From the NCBI GenBank assembly GCA_027482245.1, contig JAIXWG010000053.1:61109-125108 (forward strand): a stretch of DNA of 64,000 nucleotides. Reading direction: 5' to 3'. The DNA is from Acetobacteraceae bacterium. GTDB taxonomy: Bacteria; Pseudomonadota; Alphaproteobacteria; Acetobacterales; Acetobacteraceae. The position numbers and the translations under genes are program-made. Positions 8,543 through 16,898 of the stretch are shown piece after piece. The notes under the pieces were generated by a model. The model ran no database searches, was not told the origin of the DNA, and worked only from the letters and a program-made list of their open reading frames with translations. Numbering within the stretch: position 1 is the stretch's first letter; every line of letters starts with the position of its first letter.

Positions 8543-9373
8543 CTAGTCAAAAAGGCTGGCGGGGTTGTCCACCAGGATGCGGCGCGCGAGCGCATCATCG
8601 CCCAGCGCGCCGAGGAAGGCATCCATCATCGCCCCCGCATCCGGCGGCGGCGCCATGCGCACATAGGGCCAGTCGGAGCCCCAGAGCAGCCGGTCCGGAT
8701 TGGCGGCGACCAGCGCATCCTGCACCGGGCGCGGGTCGCAGGACAGGCGGCAGGTCGTGATCTTCACCCAGGCCGCGCCATCGCGCAGCAGGCGCAGCAG
8801 CTGCGCAAAGCCGGGATCATCCGCGGAAGCGGGCATGCCGCAATGGTCGATGACCAGGGGCACGCCGAGCGGCGCCAATTCCGGCAGCAGTTCCGCGAGT
8901 TGCGAGGCGCTGGCCCAGAGATGCGCCTGCCAGCCCATGGCGCGCAGCCGCGGCGCGAGTGCCTTCAGCGCATCGACGCCGATCGCGCCGGGATAGCGGC
9001 CGGTGCCGCCCGGCGCGCGCATCTCCACGAAGCGTAGCGCACGGATGCCGGCCTCGTGCCACTCCGCCAGCGTCGCGTCGGTGATGCTCTCATCCGCGAT
9101 CATCACGCCGCGCAGCGCGCGGTCCCGCCGCAGCGCATCCAGCAGGCAGGCGGGGTCGCGGCCATAGGGGGCGGGCTGCACCAGCACGGCGCGGGCGGTG
9201 CCGAGCCTGGCGCGCATCGCGGCGTGCACGTCCAGCATCGCCTCCGGCAGCGCATAGGGCGAGGCGCCGGCGGCGAAGCGCGCATCGAAGACGTGGGTAT
9301 GCGTGTCCCAGGCGCCCGCCGGCACCGCGTGGCGCGGGGCGGAAAGGCCGGGCGCGGCGACGGTCGCGTTCAC
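8543..9373 (-). CDS. Amidohydrolase-2 family hydrolase (LigI/2-pyrone-4,6-dicarboxylate lactonase-like)
   Basis: The 276-residue TIM-barrel protein starts its catalytic domain with WDTHTHVFD (His25 and His27). It continues with a central VIDHCGMP and ends with LLWGSDWPYVRM, whose Asp is the usual general base of the amidohydrolase superfamily. Length and motif spacing match the family that includes 2-pyrone-4,6-dicarboxylate lactonase, which hydrolyses a lactone in protocatechuate 4,5-cleavage. It overlaps the carboxymuconolactone-decarboxylase-like gene by 4 bp. A lactone or cyclic-ester substrate is plausible given that neighbour, but other cyclic substrates are possible. Confidence 0.85.
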   Translation of the reverse strand: MNATVAAPGLSAPRHAVPAGAWDTHTHVFDARFAAGASPYALPEAMLDVHAAMRARLGTARAVLVQPAPYGRDPACLLDALRRDRALRGVMIADESITDATLAEWHEAGIRALRFVEMRAPGGTGRYPGAIGVDALKALAPRLRAMGWQAHLWASASQLAELLPELAPLGVPLVIDHCGMPASADDPGFAQLLRLLRDGAAWVKITTCRLSCDPRPVQDALVAANPDRLLWGSDWPYVRMAPPPDAGAMMDAFLGALGDDALARRILVDNPASLFD

Positions 9374-9960
9374 GGCAGCGGCGCGAGGGTGAAGAGGCCC
9401 GTGGGCGGTGCGACCAGCGGCTCCGCCTCTCCGTCGGGCAGCGGCACGCCATGCGCGTTCAGCGTCATGGAGACCATGGTGTAGTAGCCGACCAGCGCCG
9501 TGAGTTCGACCACGCCCTTCACGCCGAACAGCGCGCGGGCTTCCTCATAGATCGCGTCGGGCACGCGGCCATCGGCCTGCAGCGTGCGGGCGAATTCATA
9601 GACCACGGCCTCGTCCCGCTTGTCGAAAGCCGGCGCGCGGCCTTCGCGGATGGCGTCGAGCACCGCCATGGAGACGCCGACCTTGGCGGCCGTCGCGGCA
9701 TGGACGAACCACTCCACCTGGCTGCTCCAGCGACGGCCCGTGACGCAGATCGCAAGTTCCGACAGGCGCTTGTCGAGGCTGGTCGAGAAGCGCAGCGCCT
9801 CCCCCAGCGCGGACCAGCGGCCGGCAAGTTCCGCATTGTGAATGGCGGCGCGCAGCGGGCCGATGACCTGACCGCGCGGGCCGGCGACGACGCTGTCCCA
9901 GACCTTCTGCTGCGCCTCATCCAGCTCGTCACGGGAGGAAGGGAGCGGAATGCGCGCCAT
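9370..9960 (-). CDS. Carboxymuconolactone decarboxylase (CMD) family protein
   Basis: The 196-residue protein is a single CMD/AhpD-like helical domain. The core LSELAICVTGRRWSSQVEWFVH spans about residues 66-87. It lacks the CxxC pair of AhpD peroxidase partners and keeps the E-W-xx-H arrangement of the decarboxylase-like branch. It is probably cytoplasmic and oligomeric. It starts 2 bp after the CoA-transferase stop and overlaps the amidohydrolase start by 4 bp. The pairing of a lactonase-like and a CMD-like protein suggests a ring-cleavage or lactone step, but many such proteins next to Bug genes have no assigned reaction. Confidence 0.85.
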   Translation of the reverse strand: MARIPLPSSRDELDEAQQKVWDSVVAGPRGQVIGPLRAAIHNAELAGRWSALGEALRFSTSLDKRLSELAICVTGRRWSSQVEWFVHAATAAKVGVSMAVLDAIREGRAPAFDKRDEAVVYEFARTLQADGRVPDAIYEEARALFGVKGVVELTALVGYYTMVSMTLNAHGVPLPDGEAEPLVAPPTGLFTLAPLP

Positions 9961-9962
9961 GG

Positions 9963-11168
9963 TCAGGTCACCTTCGCGGCAGCGAGCGCCGCCTGTTCGT
10001 CGTCACCGATGCCGAGTTCGCGCAGCACCTCCGCCGTGTGCTGGCCGAGCAGCGGCGGCGGGCGGTCGAAGCTCAGCGGATTGTCCTTGAGGCGGATGGG
10101 GCTGACCACCTGCGGCACCTCCCCATGGGGATGCGGGACCATGCGGAGCATGTTCCGGTGCTGGACCTGCGGGTCCTGGAAGACGTCGGGCACCGTGTTG
10201 ATCGGGCCGCAGGGCACGCCGGCGGCGTCGAGCATCGTCGTGAGCTGCAGCCGCGTGAAATCGGCGAAGCGCTCCTTCAGCATCGGCGTCAGCGCCAGCT
10301 CATTCTTCACGCGATCGGCGTTCTTGATGAAGCGCGGATCCTGCGCCCAGTCGGCACGGCCGATCGCCTCGCAGAGCTTGGCGAACTGCCCGTCATTGCC
10401 GACGGCCAGCACGATGTAGCCATCGGCGCAGGGGAAGACATCCTGCGGCTGGATGTTGGGATGCCGGTTGCCCGCGCGGTGCGGCACCTTGCGGCCCACG
10501 AGGAAGTTCATCGCCTGGTTGGCCAGGAAGGCCGCCTGGACGTCGAGCATGGCGAGGTCGATCGTCTCCCCCTGCCCCGTCTTGTCGCGATGCGCGACGG
10601 CGGCGAGGATGGCGGTCGCGGCATACATGCCGGTCATGAGATCGACGATGGGGACGCCGACCTTCTGCGGCGGGCCGTCCTTCTCCCCGGTCACGGACAT
10701 CAGCCCGCCCATGGCCTGGATCATGAAGTCATAGGCCGCCTGGTCGCGCCGCGGGCCGTCCTGGCCGAAGCCGGTGACCGAGCAGCAGATCAGGCTGGGC
10801 TTGAGCTTGCGCAGGCTCTCCGCATCCAGCCCGTAGCGCGTCAGCGCGCCGGCCTTGAAGTTCTCGACGACGATGTCGGCGCTCTCGGCGATCTTGCGCA
10901 CCACCGCCTGGCCCTCGGGCCGCGTGATGTCGATGGTGACGGATCGCTTGCCGCGATTGACGGCGAGGTAGTAGCCGGCCTCCTTCGTCGGGTTGCCGTC
11001 GCGGTCCTTCAGGAAGGGCGGGCCCCAGGCGCGCGTGTCGTCGCCGGCGCCGGGGCGCTCGATCTTGATCACGTCGGCGCCGAGATCGGCCAGGATCTGC
11101 GTCGCCCAGGGCGCGGCCATGATGCGGCCGAGGTCGAGGACGCGGAGGTGGGACAGGGGTCCGGCCAT
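9963..11168 (-). CDS. CaiB/BaiF family (class III) CoA-transferase
   Basis: The 401-residue enzyme transfers CoA between carboxylic acids without a covalent intermediate of the class I type. Seen motifs are the N-terminal GRIMAAPWATQILADLGADVIKIERPGAGDDTR and NRGKRSVTIDI. The middle shows PSLICCSVTGFGQDGP and the aspartate-bearing GETIDLAMLDVQAA. The start at 11168 (MAGPLSHLRVLDLG) gives the normal family length; the frame stays open further upstream only inside the GST gene. It is 5 bp downstream of the GST gene. It probably activates the imported acid that the crotonase later handles. Donor and acceptor are unknown. Confidence 0.92.
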   Translation of the reverse strand: MAGPLSHLRVLDLGRIMAAPWATQILADLGADVIKIERPGAGDDTRAWGPPFLKDRDGNPTKEAGYYLAVNRGKRSVTIDITRPEGQAVVRKIAESADIVVENFKAGALTRYGLDAESLRKLKPSLICCSVTGFGQDGPRRDQAAYDFMIQAMGGLMSVTGEKDGPPQKVGVPIVDLMTGMYAATAILAAVAHRDKTGQGETIDLAMLDVQAAFLANQAMNFLVGRKVPHRAGNRHPNIQPQDVFPCADGYIVLAVGNDGQFAKLCEAIGRADWAQDPRFIKNADRVKNELALTPMLKERFADFTRLQLTTMLDAAGVPCGPINTVPDVFQDPQVQHRNMLRMVPHPHGEVPQVVSPIRLKDNPLSFDRPPPLLGQHTAEVLRELGIGDDEQAALAAAKVT

Positions 11169-11173
11169 GGTGA

Positions 11174-11803
11174 TCAGCCCTCCGCCACCACGGTCGCCAT
11201 CATCGATGGGCGCTTCGCGAACTCCGCGTGCCAGGCGGCGAAGTTCGGGCAGGCGGCGCGCCAGTCGATATCGGCGAAGCGGAAATCGAGATAGGCGCCA
11301 ACGACGCCGAGCGTGACCTGCGCGAGCCCGATGGGACGCGCGGCGATGTCCCCGATCTCGGCCTCGATGGCCCGCAGCGCGTGCTGCGTCTTCAGCGCGA
11401 AGGCATCGAGCAGCGCGGGCAGCGGATGCTCCTTGTCCCGCTCGTTGCGCCAAAGGATCAGCGTGTCCAGGAACAGCGTCGCCATGGCGTGGCGGCGGAG
11501 TTCCAGCCAGCGCGCGGGGCCCTCCGCCGGGATCAGGCGCGGGCCGGCATGCAGCGTGTCGAGGTATTCGCAGATGACGCCGCTGTCGTAGAGGACGCTG
11601 CCATCCGCCACCTCCAGCGTCGGGATCTTCCCGATCGGGTTGATCGGCAGCAGATCGTGGTTGGGCTTCGTCATGGCGACGGGGGTACGGACCGTGCGGA
11701 TGCGATCCACCACCCCGGCCTCATGCGCGAAGACCATGACCTTGCGCACGAAGGGCGAGCGCGGCGACCAATGCAGCGTCATCGGCGGCGGGGTGGTCGT
11801 CAC
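11174..11803 (-). CDS. Glutathione S-transferase family protein
   Basis: This 209-residue protein begins at a GTG 8 bp after the strong ribosome site GGAGGA; an ATG at 11782 is an alternative start. The N-terminal thioredoxin-like domain shows WSPRSPFVRKVM, GKIPTLEV and the glutathione-binding YDSGVICEYLD near residues 72-82. A helical C-terminal domain follows. It is the first gene of the operon, with the AAGGTCA inverted repeat 42 bp upstream. It could use glutathione for isomerisation (maleylpyruvate-type), dehalogenation or detoxification. Context alone does not decide. Confidence 0.88.
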   Translation of the reverse strand: MTTTPPPMTLHWSPRSPFVRKVMVFAHEAGVVDRIRTVRTPVAMTKPNHDLLPINPIGKIPTLEVADGSVLYDSGVICEYLDTLHAGPRLIPAEGPARWLELRRHAMATLFLDTLILWRNERDKEHPLPALLDAFALKTQHALRAIEAEIGDIAARPIGLAQVTLGVVGAYLDFRFADIDWRAACPNFAAWHAEFAKRPSMMATVVAEG

Positions 11804-11844
11804 GGTTGGTTTCCTCCAGGCAGGCGCGATCCGGACCCGGTCAA

Positions 11845-11864
11845 AAGGTCAGGACTATGACCTT
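11845..11864. promoter_or_regulatory. Operator candidate A (AAGGTCA-N6-TGACCTT)
   Basis: A perfect 7-bp inverted repeat with a 6-bp spacer lies 42 bp upstream of the GST start. On the minus strand the spacer region reads CATAGT, a weak -10 candidate, so a bound protein could block transcription of the operon. The same half-sites and spacing recur at 12861-12880. The regulator is not in the window. Confidence 0.6.
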
Positions 11865-11893
11865 ATGGCCGAAGCCCAGGCCGCCGTCCAGTC

Positions 11894-12832
11894 TCAGCCT
11901 CTGGTGGCGTCGTGGTGGGGCCGGCCGGCGGCGAAGGATGTGATCCCATTGGCCAGCATGGCGATCATGTCGGCGCGGGTCTCATGCGTGACGGTGGCGT
12001 AGTGCGGCGCGACGACCAGGTTGGGCGCCTCCAGCATTGCCGGGTCGGGCACGGGCTCGGACCGGAAGACGTCGGTGGCGGCACCCCGGATGGTGCCGGC
12101 CTTCAACGCCGCGACCAGCGCGGGTTCGTCGACCACGGTGCCGCGGGAGATGTTCACGAGAAAACCCTTGGGGCCGAGGCGCTGCAGCATCGCCGCATCG
12201 ATGATCCGGTCCGTCTCCGCGCCGCCCGGGCAGGTCAGCACCAGCACGTCGCATTGCTCGACCATGGCCGCCAGATCCGCGACATAAGGCCAGGCGATCC
12301 CTGGCTTCGGCCGCGGCCCCGACCAGATGACGTGCATCCCGATGCCCTGCGCCCGCCGCGCCACCGCCTGGCCGATCTTGCCCAGGCCGAAGATGCCACA
12401 GGTCTTGCCGATCAGGCGCGTGGAAGGGGAAAGGCGCCCCTTCGCCCAGGCGCCGCTGCGCACGAAGGCATCGGCCTCCACCACGCGCCGCGCGATGCCG
12501 TAGAGCAGGGCGATGGCGAAGTCGGCCGTATCCTCCGTCAGCACATCGGGCGTATTCAGCACGGCGATGCCGCGGGCGCGGGCGGCGTCGAGGTCGATGC
12601 GATCCAGCCCCGTGCCCATGCTGGCCAGCAGCTTCGCATCCGGGAAGCGCGCGAAGGTCTCGGCCGAGGCACCGGCCATGGCGGTGCCGAGCAGCACGCG
12701 GAAGCCGGGCACCGGGCCGGGCGGCAGGGTCGCGACGTCGGTCACGACATGCCCCTGCGCCTCGATCGCCGCCTTCAGGTCGGCGGCGGCGGGCACGATG
12801 GCGAGGACTTTCTCCCCGGCGGGTTGCGGCAT
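11894..12832 (-). CDS. D-isomer specific 2-hydroxyacid dehydrogenase (NAD-dependent)
   Basis: The 312-residue enzyme reduces 2-oxoacids or oxidises D-2-hydroxyacids in the cytoplasm. The nucleotide-binding GIFGLGKIGQAVARRAQG lies near residues 148-165. The catalytic Arg sits in NISRGTVVDE, and the His in APHYATVTHETR. The overall order matches glyoxylate/hydroxypyruvate reductases. It is transcribed towards the GST operon, and its stop lies 30 bp before operator A. Its own start faces the hydratase genes across operator B. A shared regulator could therefore control it together with both flanking units. Confidence 0.92.
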   Translation of the reverse strand: MPQPAGEKVLAIVPAAADLKAAIEAQGHVVTDVATLPPGPVPGFRVLLGTAMAGASAETFARFPDAKLLASMGTGLDRIDLDAARARGIAVLNTPDVLTEDTADFAIALLYGIARRVVEADAFVRSGAWAKGRLSPSTRLIGKTCGIFGLGKIGQAVARRAQGIGMHVIWSGPRPKPGIAWPYVADLAAMVEQCDVLVLTCPGGAETDRIIDAAMLQRLGPKGFLVNISRGTVVDEPALVAALKAGTIRGAATDVFRSEPVPDPAMLEAPNLVVAPHYATVTHETRADMIAMLANGITSFAAGRPHHDATRG

Positions 12833-12860
12833 GGGTGTTTCCTCGGTCTATACTGCCTTA

Positions 12861-12880
12861 AAGGTCAGGGTAGTGGCCTT
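12861..12880. promoter_or_regulatory. Operator candidate B (AAGGTCA-N6-TGGCCTT) in a divergent promoter
   Basis: This site matches operator A in both half-sites, with one mismatch, and in the 6-bp spacer. It lies midway between the starts of the minus-strand dehydrogenase (12832) and the plus-strand hydratase (12907). A TATACT hexamer at 12849-12854 could serve as a -10 element. The repeat pair suggests one regulator for the dehydrogenase, the hydratase operon and the GST operon. Confidence 0.6.
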
Positions 12881-12906
12881 TCCAGGGGAAGGATAGGCCA
12901 GCCGCC

Positions 12907-13776
12907 ATGGCGATCACCTACCAGGGCGTTAAGACCCTGACGGCGCAGCTCTATGACTGGTCGCTGCGCCGCATCCCGGAGGACACGAAGGAAGGCCTGC
13001 GCCGTGCACGCCAGACGGAAACCCACCCCGGCGCGCAACGGGTGCTGGAGATCATGCTGGGCAGCGCGCTGCGCGCCGAGCAGACGGACCGTTTCGTATG
13101 CTCCGATTCCGGCGTGCCCGTCTTCCAGGTCGGCATCGGCACCAATGCCAAATGGGAAGGCGACATCAAGGCCGCCATCGTGGACGGCTTCGATGAGCTG
13201 GTGGCGACCATCAAGCCCCCGCTGCTGAAGCATGTGACCAACCCGCTGACGAATGAGCGCGGCTACAAGGGCAAGGACATGCCCCTGGTGAGCTGGGACA
13301 TGATCAGCGGCGCCGACTACCTTGAATTCGCGTGCCAGCCGAAGGCGCTGGGATCGGGCCGCTGGGCGGCGGCGGAGACCTTCAGCTTTCCGAGCCTCGC
13401 CGATATCGAAGCCTATGTGATGAAGGTGGTCATGCAGGCGGGGTCGCAGCATTGCCCGCCGGTGATCATCGGCGTCGGTATCGGCGGCAGCTTCGACGTC
13501 GCCGCGAAGATCGCGAGCAAGGCGACCTACCGCCCCATCGGCAGCACCAATCCCGGCCCCGTGCTGGCGGCGATGGAGGAGCGGCTGCTGCGCGCGGTGA
13601 ACGCCACCGGCTTCGGACCCATGGGCACGGGCGGCGACACGACCGCGCTGGCTGTCCATGTCGATTACGCCAGCGGCCATGGCTACACGCCCGTCGCCGT
13701 CTGCTTCAATTGCTGGATCAACCGCCGCACCCGCGCCCGGCTGCATGCGGATGGCTCCGTGGAGCGCATGGAATGA
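12907..13776 (+). CDS. Fumarate hydratase-type (class I Fe-S hydro-lyase) alpha subunit
   Basis: The 289-residue subunit belongs to the two-subunit class I fumarase/L-tartrate dehydratase family, which holds a 4Fe-4S cluster and adds or removes water from dicarboxylates. Three cysteines fit cluster ligation: Cys65 in FVCSDSGVPVF, Cys143 in LEFACQPKALGSG, and Cys183 in HCPPVIIGVGIGG. The second site differs from the GGG-S-N seen in typical fumarases, which favours a non-fumarate substrate such as tartrate, mesaconate or a methylated malate. It starts 74 bp from the divergent dehydrogenase and overlaps the beta subunit by 4 bp. Confidence 0.9.
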   Translation: MAITYQGVKTLTAQLYDWSLRRIPEDTKEGLRRARQTETHPGAQRVLEIMLGSALRAEQTDRFVCSDSGVPVFQVGIGTNAKWEGDIKAAIVDGFDELVATIKPPLLKHVTNPLTNERGYKGKDMPLVSWDMISGADYLEFACQPKALGSGRWAAAETFSFPSLADIEAYVMKVVMQAGSQHCPPVIIGVGIGGSFDVAAKIASKATYRPIGSTNPGPVLAAMEERLLRAVNATGFGPMGTGGDTTALAVHVDYASGHGYTPVAVCFNCWINRRTRARLHADGSVERME

Positions 13777-14402
13777 ATTTTTCCGAGTATCGCCGAGTGA
13801 CGATGCCTCTTTCACGCGAGGATGCACGCAGTCTCCGCGCTGGCGACATGGTGCTGCTCGATGGGGAGATCGTCATCACGGCGGGGCTGCCGACGCATCA
13901 CCGCATCCTCGCCTGCATGGAGAAGGGCGAACCACCGCCAATCGACCTGCAGGGCGGGTCGCTGTTGCATCTCGGCTCCTACAGCCAGGATGCGGCCGAT
14001 GGCGGGCTTGAGATCCTCTACATGAACCCGACCACCAGCACGCGCTTCAACCCACTGATGCCGCGGCTGATCCGCCACTACGGGCTGACCGCCGTCGGCG
14101 GCAAGGGCGGGCTGGATGCGGCGTGCCGGGAGGCGATGCAGGAGGTCGGCTGCGTCTATTTCTCCTTCCTCGGCGGCGGCGCGCCGCTGCACTCCGCGGC
14201 GATCAAGGCGGTGAAGCAGGTCGCGTGGAACGACCTCGTCGCGCATTACCGCCTGGTGCGCGTGGCGGTGGAGGGGCTGGGTCCCGTCACCGTCGGCATC
14301 GACGCGCATGGCAACAGTGTGTTCGAAAGCATTGCCGCCGATGCGACGGCGCGGATGCCGGCGATCCTCGAACAACTCGCGCGGGATCGGGCCGGCGCAT
14401 GA
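13773..14402 (+). CDS. Fumarate hydratase-type beta subunit
   Basis: The 209-residue protein matches the C-terminal half of class I fumarases. It shows LRAGDMVLLDGEIVITAGLPTHHRIL, then LGSYS and GGKGG, followed by CVYFSFLGGGAPL. The start at 13773 overlaps the alpha stop (ATGA) and gives the normal beta-subunit length. The frame is open upstream within the alpha gene, but that extension is an artefact. Its stop overlaps the next Bug gene by 4 bp, so all three are translationally coupled. Acting with the alpha subunit, it forms the active-site cleft. Confidence 0.9.
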   Translation: MNFSEYRRVTMPLSREDARSLRAGDMVLLDGEIVITAGLPTHHRILACMEKGEPPPIDLQGGSLLHLGSYSQDAADGGLEILYMNPTTSTRFNPLMPRLIRHYGLTAVGGKGGLDAACREAMQEVGCVYFSFLGGGAPLHSAAIKAVKQVAWNDLVAHYRLVRVAVEGLGPVTVGIDAHGNSVFESIAADATARMPAILEQLARDRAGA

Positions 14403-15355
14403 AGCGGCGCGCCCTGCTGCTGGCCTCGCTGGCCACGCCAGCGGTCGCGCAATCCTGGATGCCGTCGCGACCGTTGCGGCTGGTGGTGCCCTTCGCGCCG
14501 GGCGGCAGCGTGGATTTGGCGGCGCGGCTGCTGGCGGAGCCGCTGGGGCAGCGGCTCGGGCAATCCGTGGTGGTGGAGAACCGTACGGGCGCGGGCGGCG
14601 CCATCGGCGCGGACAGCGTGGCGAAGGCGGCAGCGGATGGGCTGACGCTGCTGTGGGGGTCGTCCGGCGTGCTGTCGATCGCGGCGGCGCTGCGCGGGCG
14701 GCTGCCTTATGACCCCGCGAAGGATTTCGCGCCGGTCAGCCTGGTGATGCGCGCCTGGCACGGGCTGCTGGCCTCGCCTCGGCTGGGGGCGGTCGACCTG
14801 CCGCAGGTGCTGGCCATGGCGCGGGCACGGCCGGGGGCGCTGAACATCGCCTCCGGCGGCACGGGATCGGCCACGCATCTGCTGGCGGAACGCCTCAAGC
14901 TGATCGCCGGCGTGGACATGGTGCATGTGCCCTATCGCGGCAGCGGCGCGGTCTATCCGGACCTTGCGGCGGGGCTGGTGCAACTGGTGTTCGAGAGCCT
15001 GCCCGTGGCGCTGGCGCAGTCGCGCGGCGACAACGCACGATTGATCGCGGTCAGCGCGCCGACGCGCACGACGCTGGCGCCTGACGTGCCGACGCTGGTG
15101 GAAAGCGGCGTGCCCGGCTTCGTGACCAGCGCCTGGTTCGGCGTGCTGGTGCCGGTCGCCACACCTGATTCGATCCGCGCCGTGCTGGGCGACGCGATCC
15201 GGGAGGTTTCCTCAGTGCCCGATTTCTGCCGGCGTGCGCTGGAGGCCGGGCTGGAAGTCGTCGGTTCCTCCGCCGCCGAGTTTGCCGAGCTGCTGGCGAC
15301 GGAAACGCGAGACTGGGCGGAAGTCGGCGCGCGGACGGGGCTGAAGCTGGATTAG
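14399..15355 (+). CDS. Bug-family (TTT) periplasmic substrate-binding protein 7
   Basis: The 318-residue precursor has the short signal MKRRALLLASLATPAVAQ. It then shows RPLRLVVPFAPGGSVD, VVVENRTGAGGAIG, ADGLTLLWGSSG and HVPYRGSGAVYPD. It is coupled to the hydratase beta subunit by a 4-bp overlap, so its ligand is probably the hydratase substrate or a precursor, i.e. a small di- or hydroxy-carboxylate. Its TAG stop overlaps the stop of the convergent family 5 binding protein by 3 bp. Confidence 0.93.
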   Translation: MKRRALLLASLATPAVAQSWMPSRPLRLVVPFAPGGSVDLAARLLAEPLGQRLGQSVVVENRTGAGGAIGADSVAKAAADGLTLLWGSSGVLSIAAALRGRLPYDPAKDFAPVSLVMRAWHGLLASPRLGAVDLPQVLAMARARPGALNIASGGTGSATHLLAERLKLIAGVDMVHVPYRGSGAVYPDLAAGLVQLVFESLPVALAQSRGDNARLIAVSAPTRTTLAPDVPTLVESGVPGFVTSAWFGVLVPVATPDSIRAVLGDAIREVSSVPDFCRRALEAGLEVVGSSAAEFAELLATETRDWAEVGARTGLKLD

Positions 15356-16860
15356 TTCAGCGTCACGCCTTCAAGCCGCATGATGCCGTCTGGCAGCGCG
15401 CGGAAGCCGGTGAGCCGCGCGGCGTGCGCGAAGCGCCAGCCCTCATGCACCAGGTAGATGCGGTGGCGGTCGGGCAGCGCGATGCCGAGCGCGGTCGCGT
15501 AGTGCCGCGCGCGTTGCGCGGGCTCCACGCTGGCGCGGGCGGCTTCCAGCGCGGCATCCACGCGCGGGTCGCAGAACTTGCTGTCATTGTTGGCGCCGCG
15601 GCAGTGATTGAAGGCGAAGATGTTGCCATCGGGATCGACACGGCCGGACCAGCCGATCAGGAAGGCCTGGAACTCGCCCCGGTTCATCATGCCGGCGCTG
15701 GTCGCGAGCTCGCGTACCTCGATCCGCATGTCGAAGCCGGCGTCGCGCACCATGGCCTGCATCACCTCCGCCATCTGGCGGAACTCCGGGATGTTGGGGA
15801 CCAGCATGGTGACCTGCGGGCTGGGCTGCCCGGCTTCCGCCAGCAGGCGGCGAGCGGCCGCGACGTCGCGCGGGGCCATGGGGAAGGACGGCGCGTAGAA
15901 GGGGCTGCCGGGCGGGATGGGCTGGTTGCCGGGGGTGTTCGCACCCTCGAACACCACCTGGTTCAGCGCCTCCCGATCCAGGGCGAGGTCGAAGGCCTGG
16001 CGAAGCCGCGCATCCTGGCCGAAGGGGTTCTGGGCGCGGGGGCCATTGCCGACATTGGCGATGATGGAGGTGAAGCCGAAGCCGCGCGCTTCCGCATAGC
16101 GCAGGCGCGTGTCGCGCCGCAGCGGCGCGACATCGTTGGCGGCCACGCGCTCCACCAGATCCAGCGTGCCGGATCGCAGGTTGAGGATGCGCACGGTGCT
16201 GTCGGGGATGGGGCGGAAGCTGACATTTTCCACCCGCACTTCCGCCGCGTTCCAGTGGCCGGGAAAGCGGCGGAGATCGATGCGTTCCTGCGGCACCTGG
16301 GCCGTGAAGGCGAAGGGACCGGAACAGATGGGTGCGCGGGTGAAGTCGTTGCCGTTGGCCTGGAGCGCCGTCGGCGACATGACCATCCCCGCACGATCCG
16401 CAAGTTGTGCCAGCAACGGCGCGGAGGGGGCGGCGAGGCGCAGCACGACCGTGCGCGCATCCGTCACCTCGATGGCGCTGATCTCCGCGATCTCGCTGCG
16501 GCGGCGGGAGGAGGGGAGCGTCGCGGCGCGGTTGAGGCTGAAGCGCACGGCTTCCGCATCTACGGGGGTGCCGTCATGGAAGGTGGCGCCGGCGCGGAGC
16601 GTGAGGGTCAGCGCGCGGCGATCCTCGCTCCAGGCCCAGCGCTCCGCCAGGCGGGGGACGAAGTTCAGATTCTCATCGACGTCGAGCAGCTTGTCGCAGA
16701 GCGCCGTCAACACGCTGCGGCCGGCGATGGTGTTGGACAGGACGGGATCGAGCGTGTCGATGTCGGAAGCGAGGCCGATGCGCAGCGTGCCGGCGGGCTG
16801 CGCCAGCGCTGGTGTCGCGGCCAGCAGCGCGGCGGCGATGATGCGGCCTGCGGTTTTCAT
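15352..16860 (-). CDS. ABC transporter substrate-binding protein, family 5 (peptide/opine/nickel type)
   Basis: The start at 16860 gives a signal peptide (MKTAGRIIAAALLAATPALAQ) and a 502-residue precursor; an upstream in-frame start at 16941 has no signal and overlaps the Rid gene. Family 5 features include TLRIGLASDIDTLDPVLSN, the HDGTPVDAEAVRFSLNR segment near residue 95, and the C-terminal NHCRGANNDSKFCDPRVDAAL. It is a periplasmic lipophilic-peptide or oligopeptide type binding protein. No permease or ATPase genes lie next to it, so it is an orphan here. Confidence 0.9.
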   Translation of the reverse strand: MKTAGRIIAAALLAATPALAQPAGTLRIGLASDIDTLDPVLSNTIAGRSVLTALCDKLLDVDENLNFVPRLAERWAWSEDRRALTLTLRAGATFHDGTPVDAEAVRFSLNRAATLPSSRRRSEIAEISAIEVTDARTVVLRLAAPSAPLLAQLADRAGMVMSPTALQANGNDFTRAPICSGPFAFTAQVPQERIDLRRFPGHWNAAEVRVENVSFRPIPDSTVRILNLRSGTLDLVERVAANDVAPLRRDTRLRYAEARGFGFTSIIANVGNGPRAQNPFGQDARLRQAFDLALDREALNQVVFEGANTPGNQPIPPGSPFYAPSFPMAPRDVAAARRLLAEAGQPSPQVTMLVPNIPEFRQMAEVMQAMVRDAGFDMRIEVRELATSAGMMNRGEFQAFLIGWSGRVDPDGNIFAFNHCRGANNDSKFCDPRVDAALEAARASVEPAQRARHYATALGIALPDRHRIYLVHEGWRFAHAARLTGFRALPDGIMRLEGVTLN

Positions 16861-16898
16861 GCGATGATATCCCGTTTCCCCGTGAAGGAGCCTAGTGG

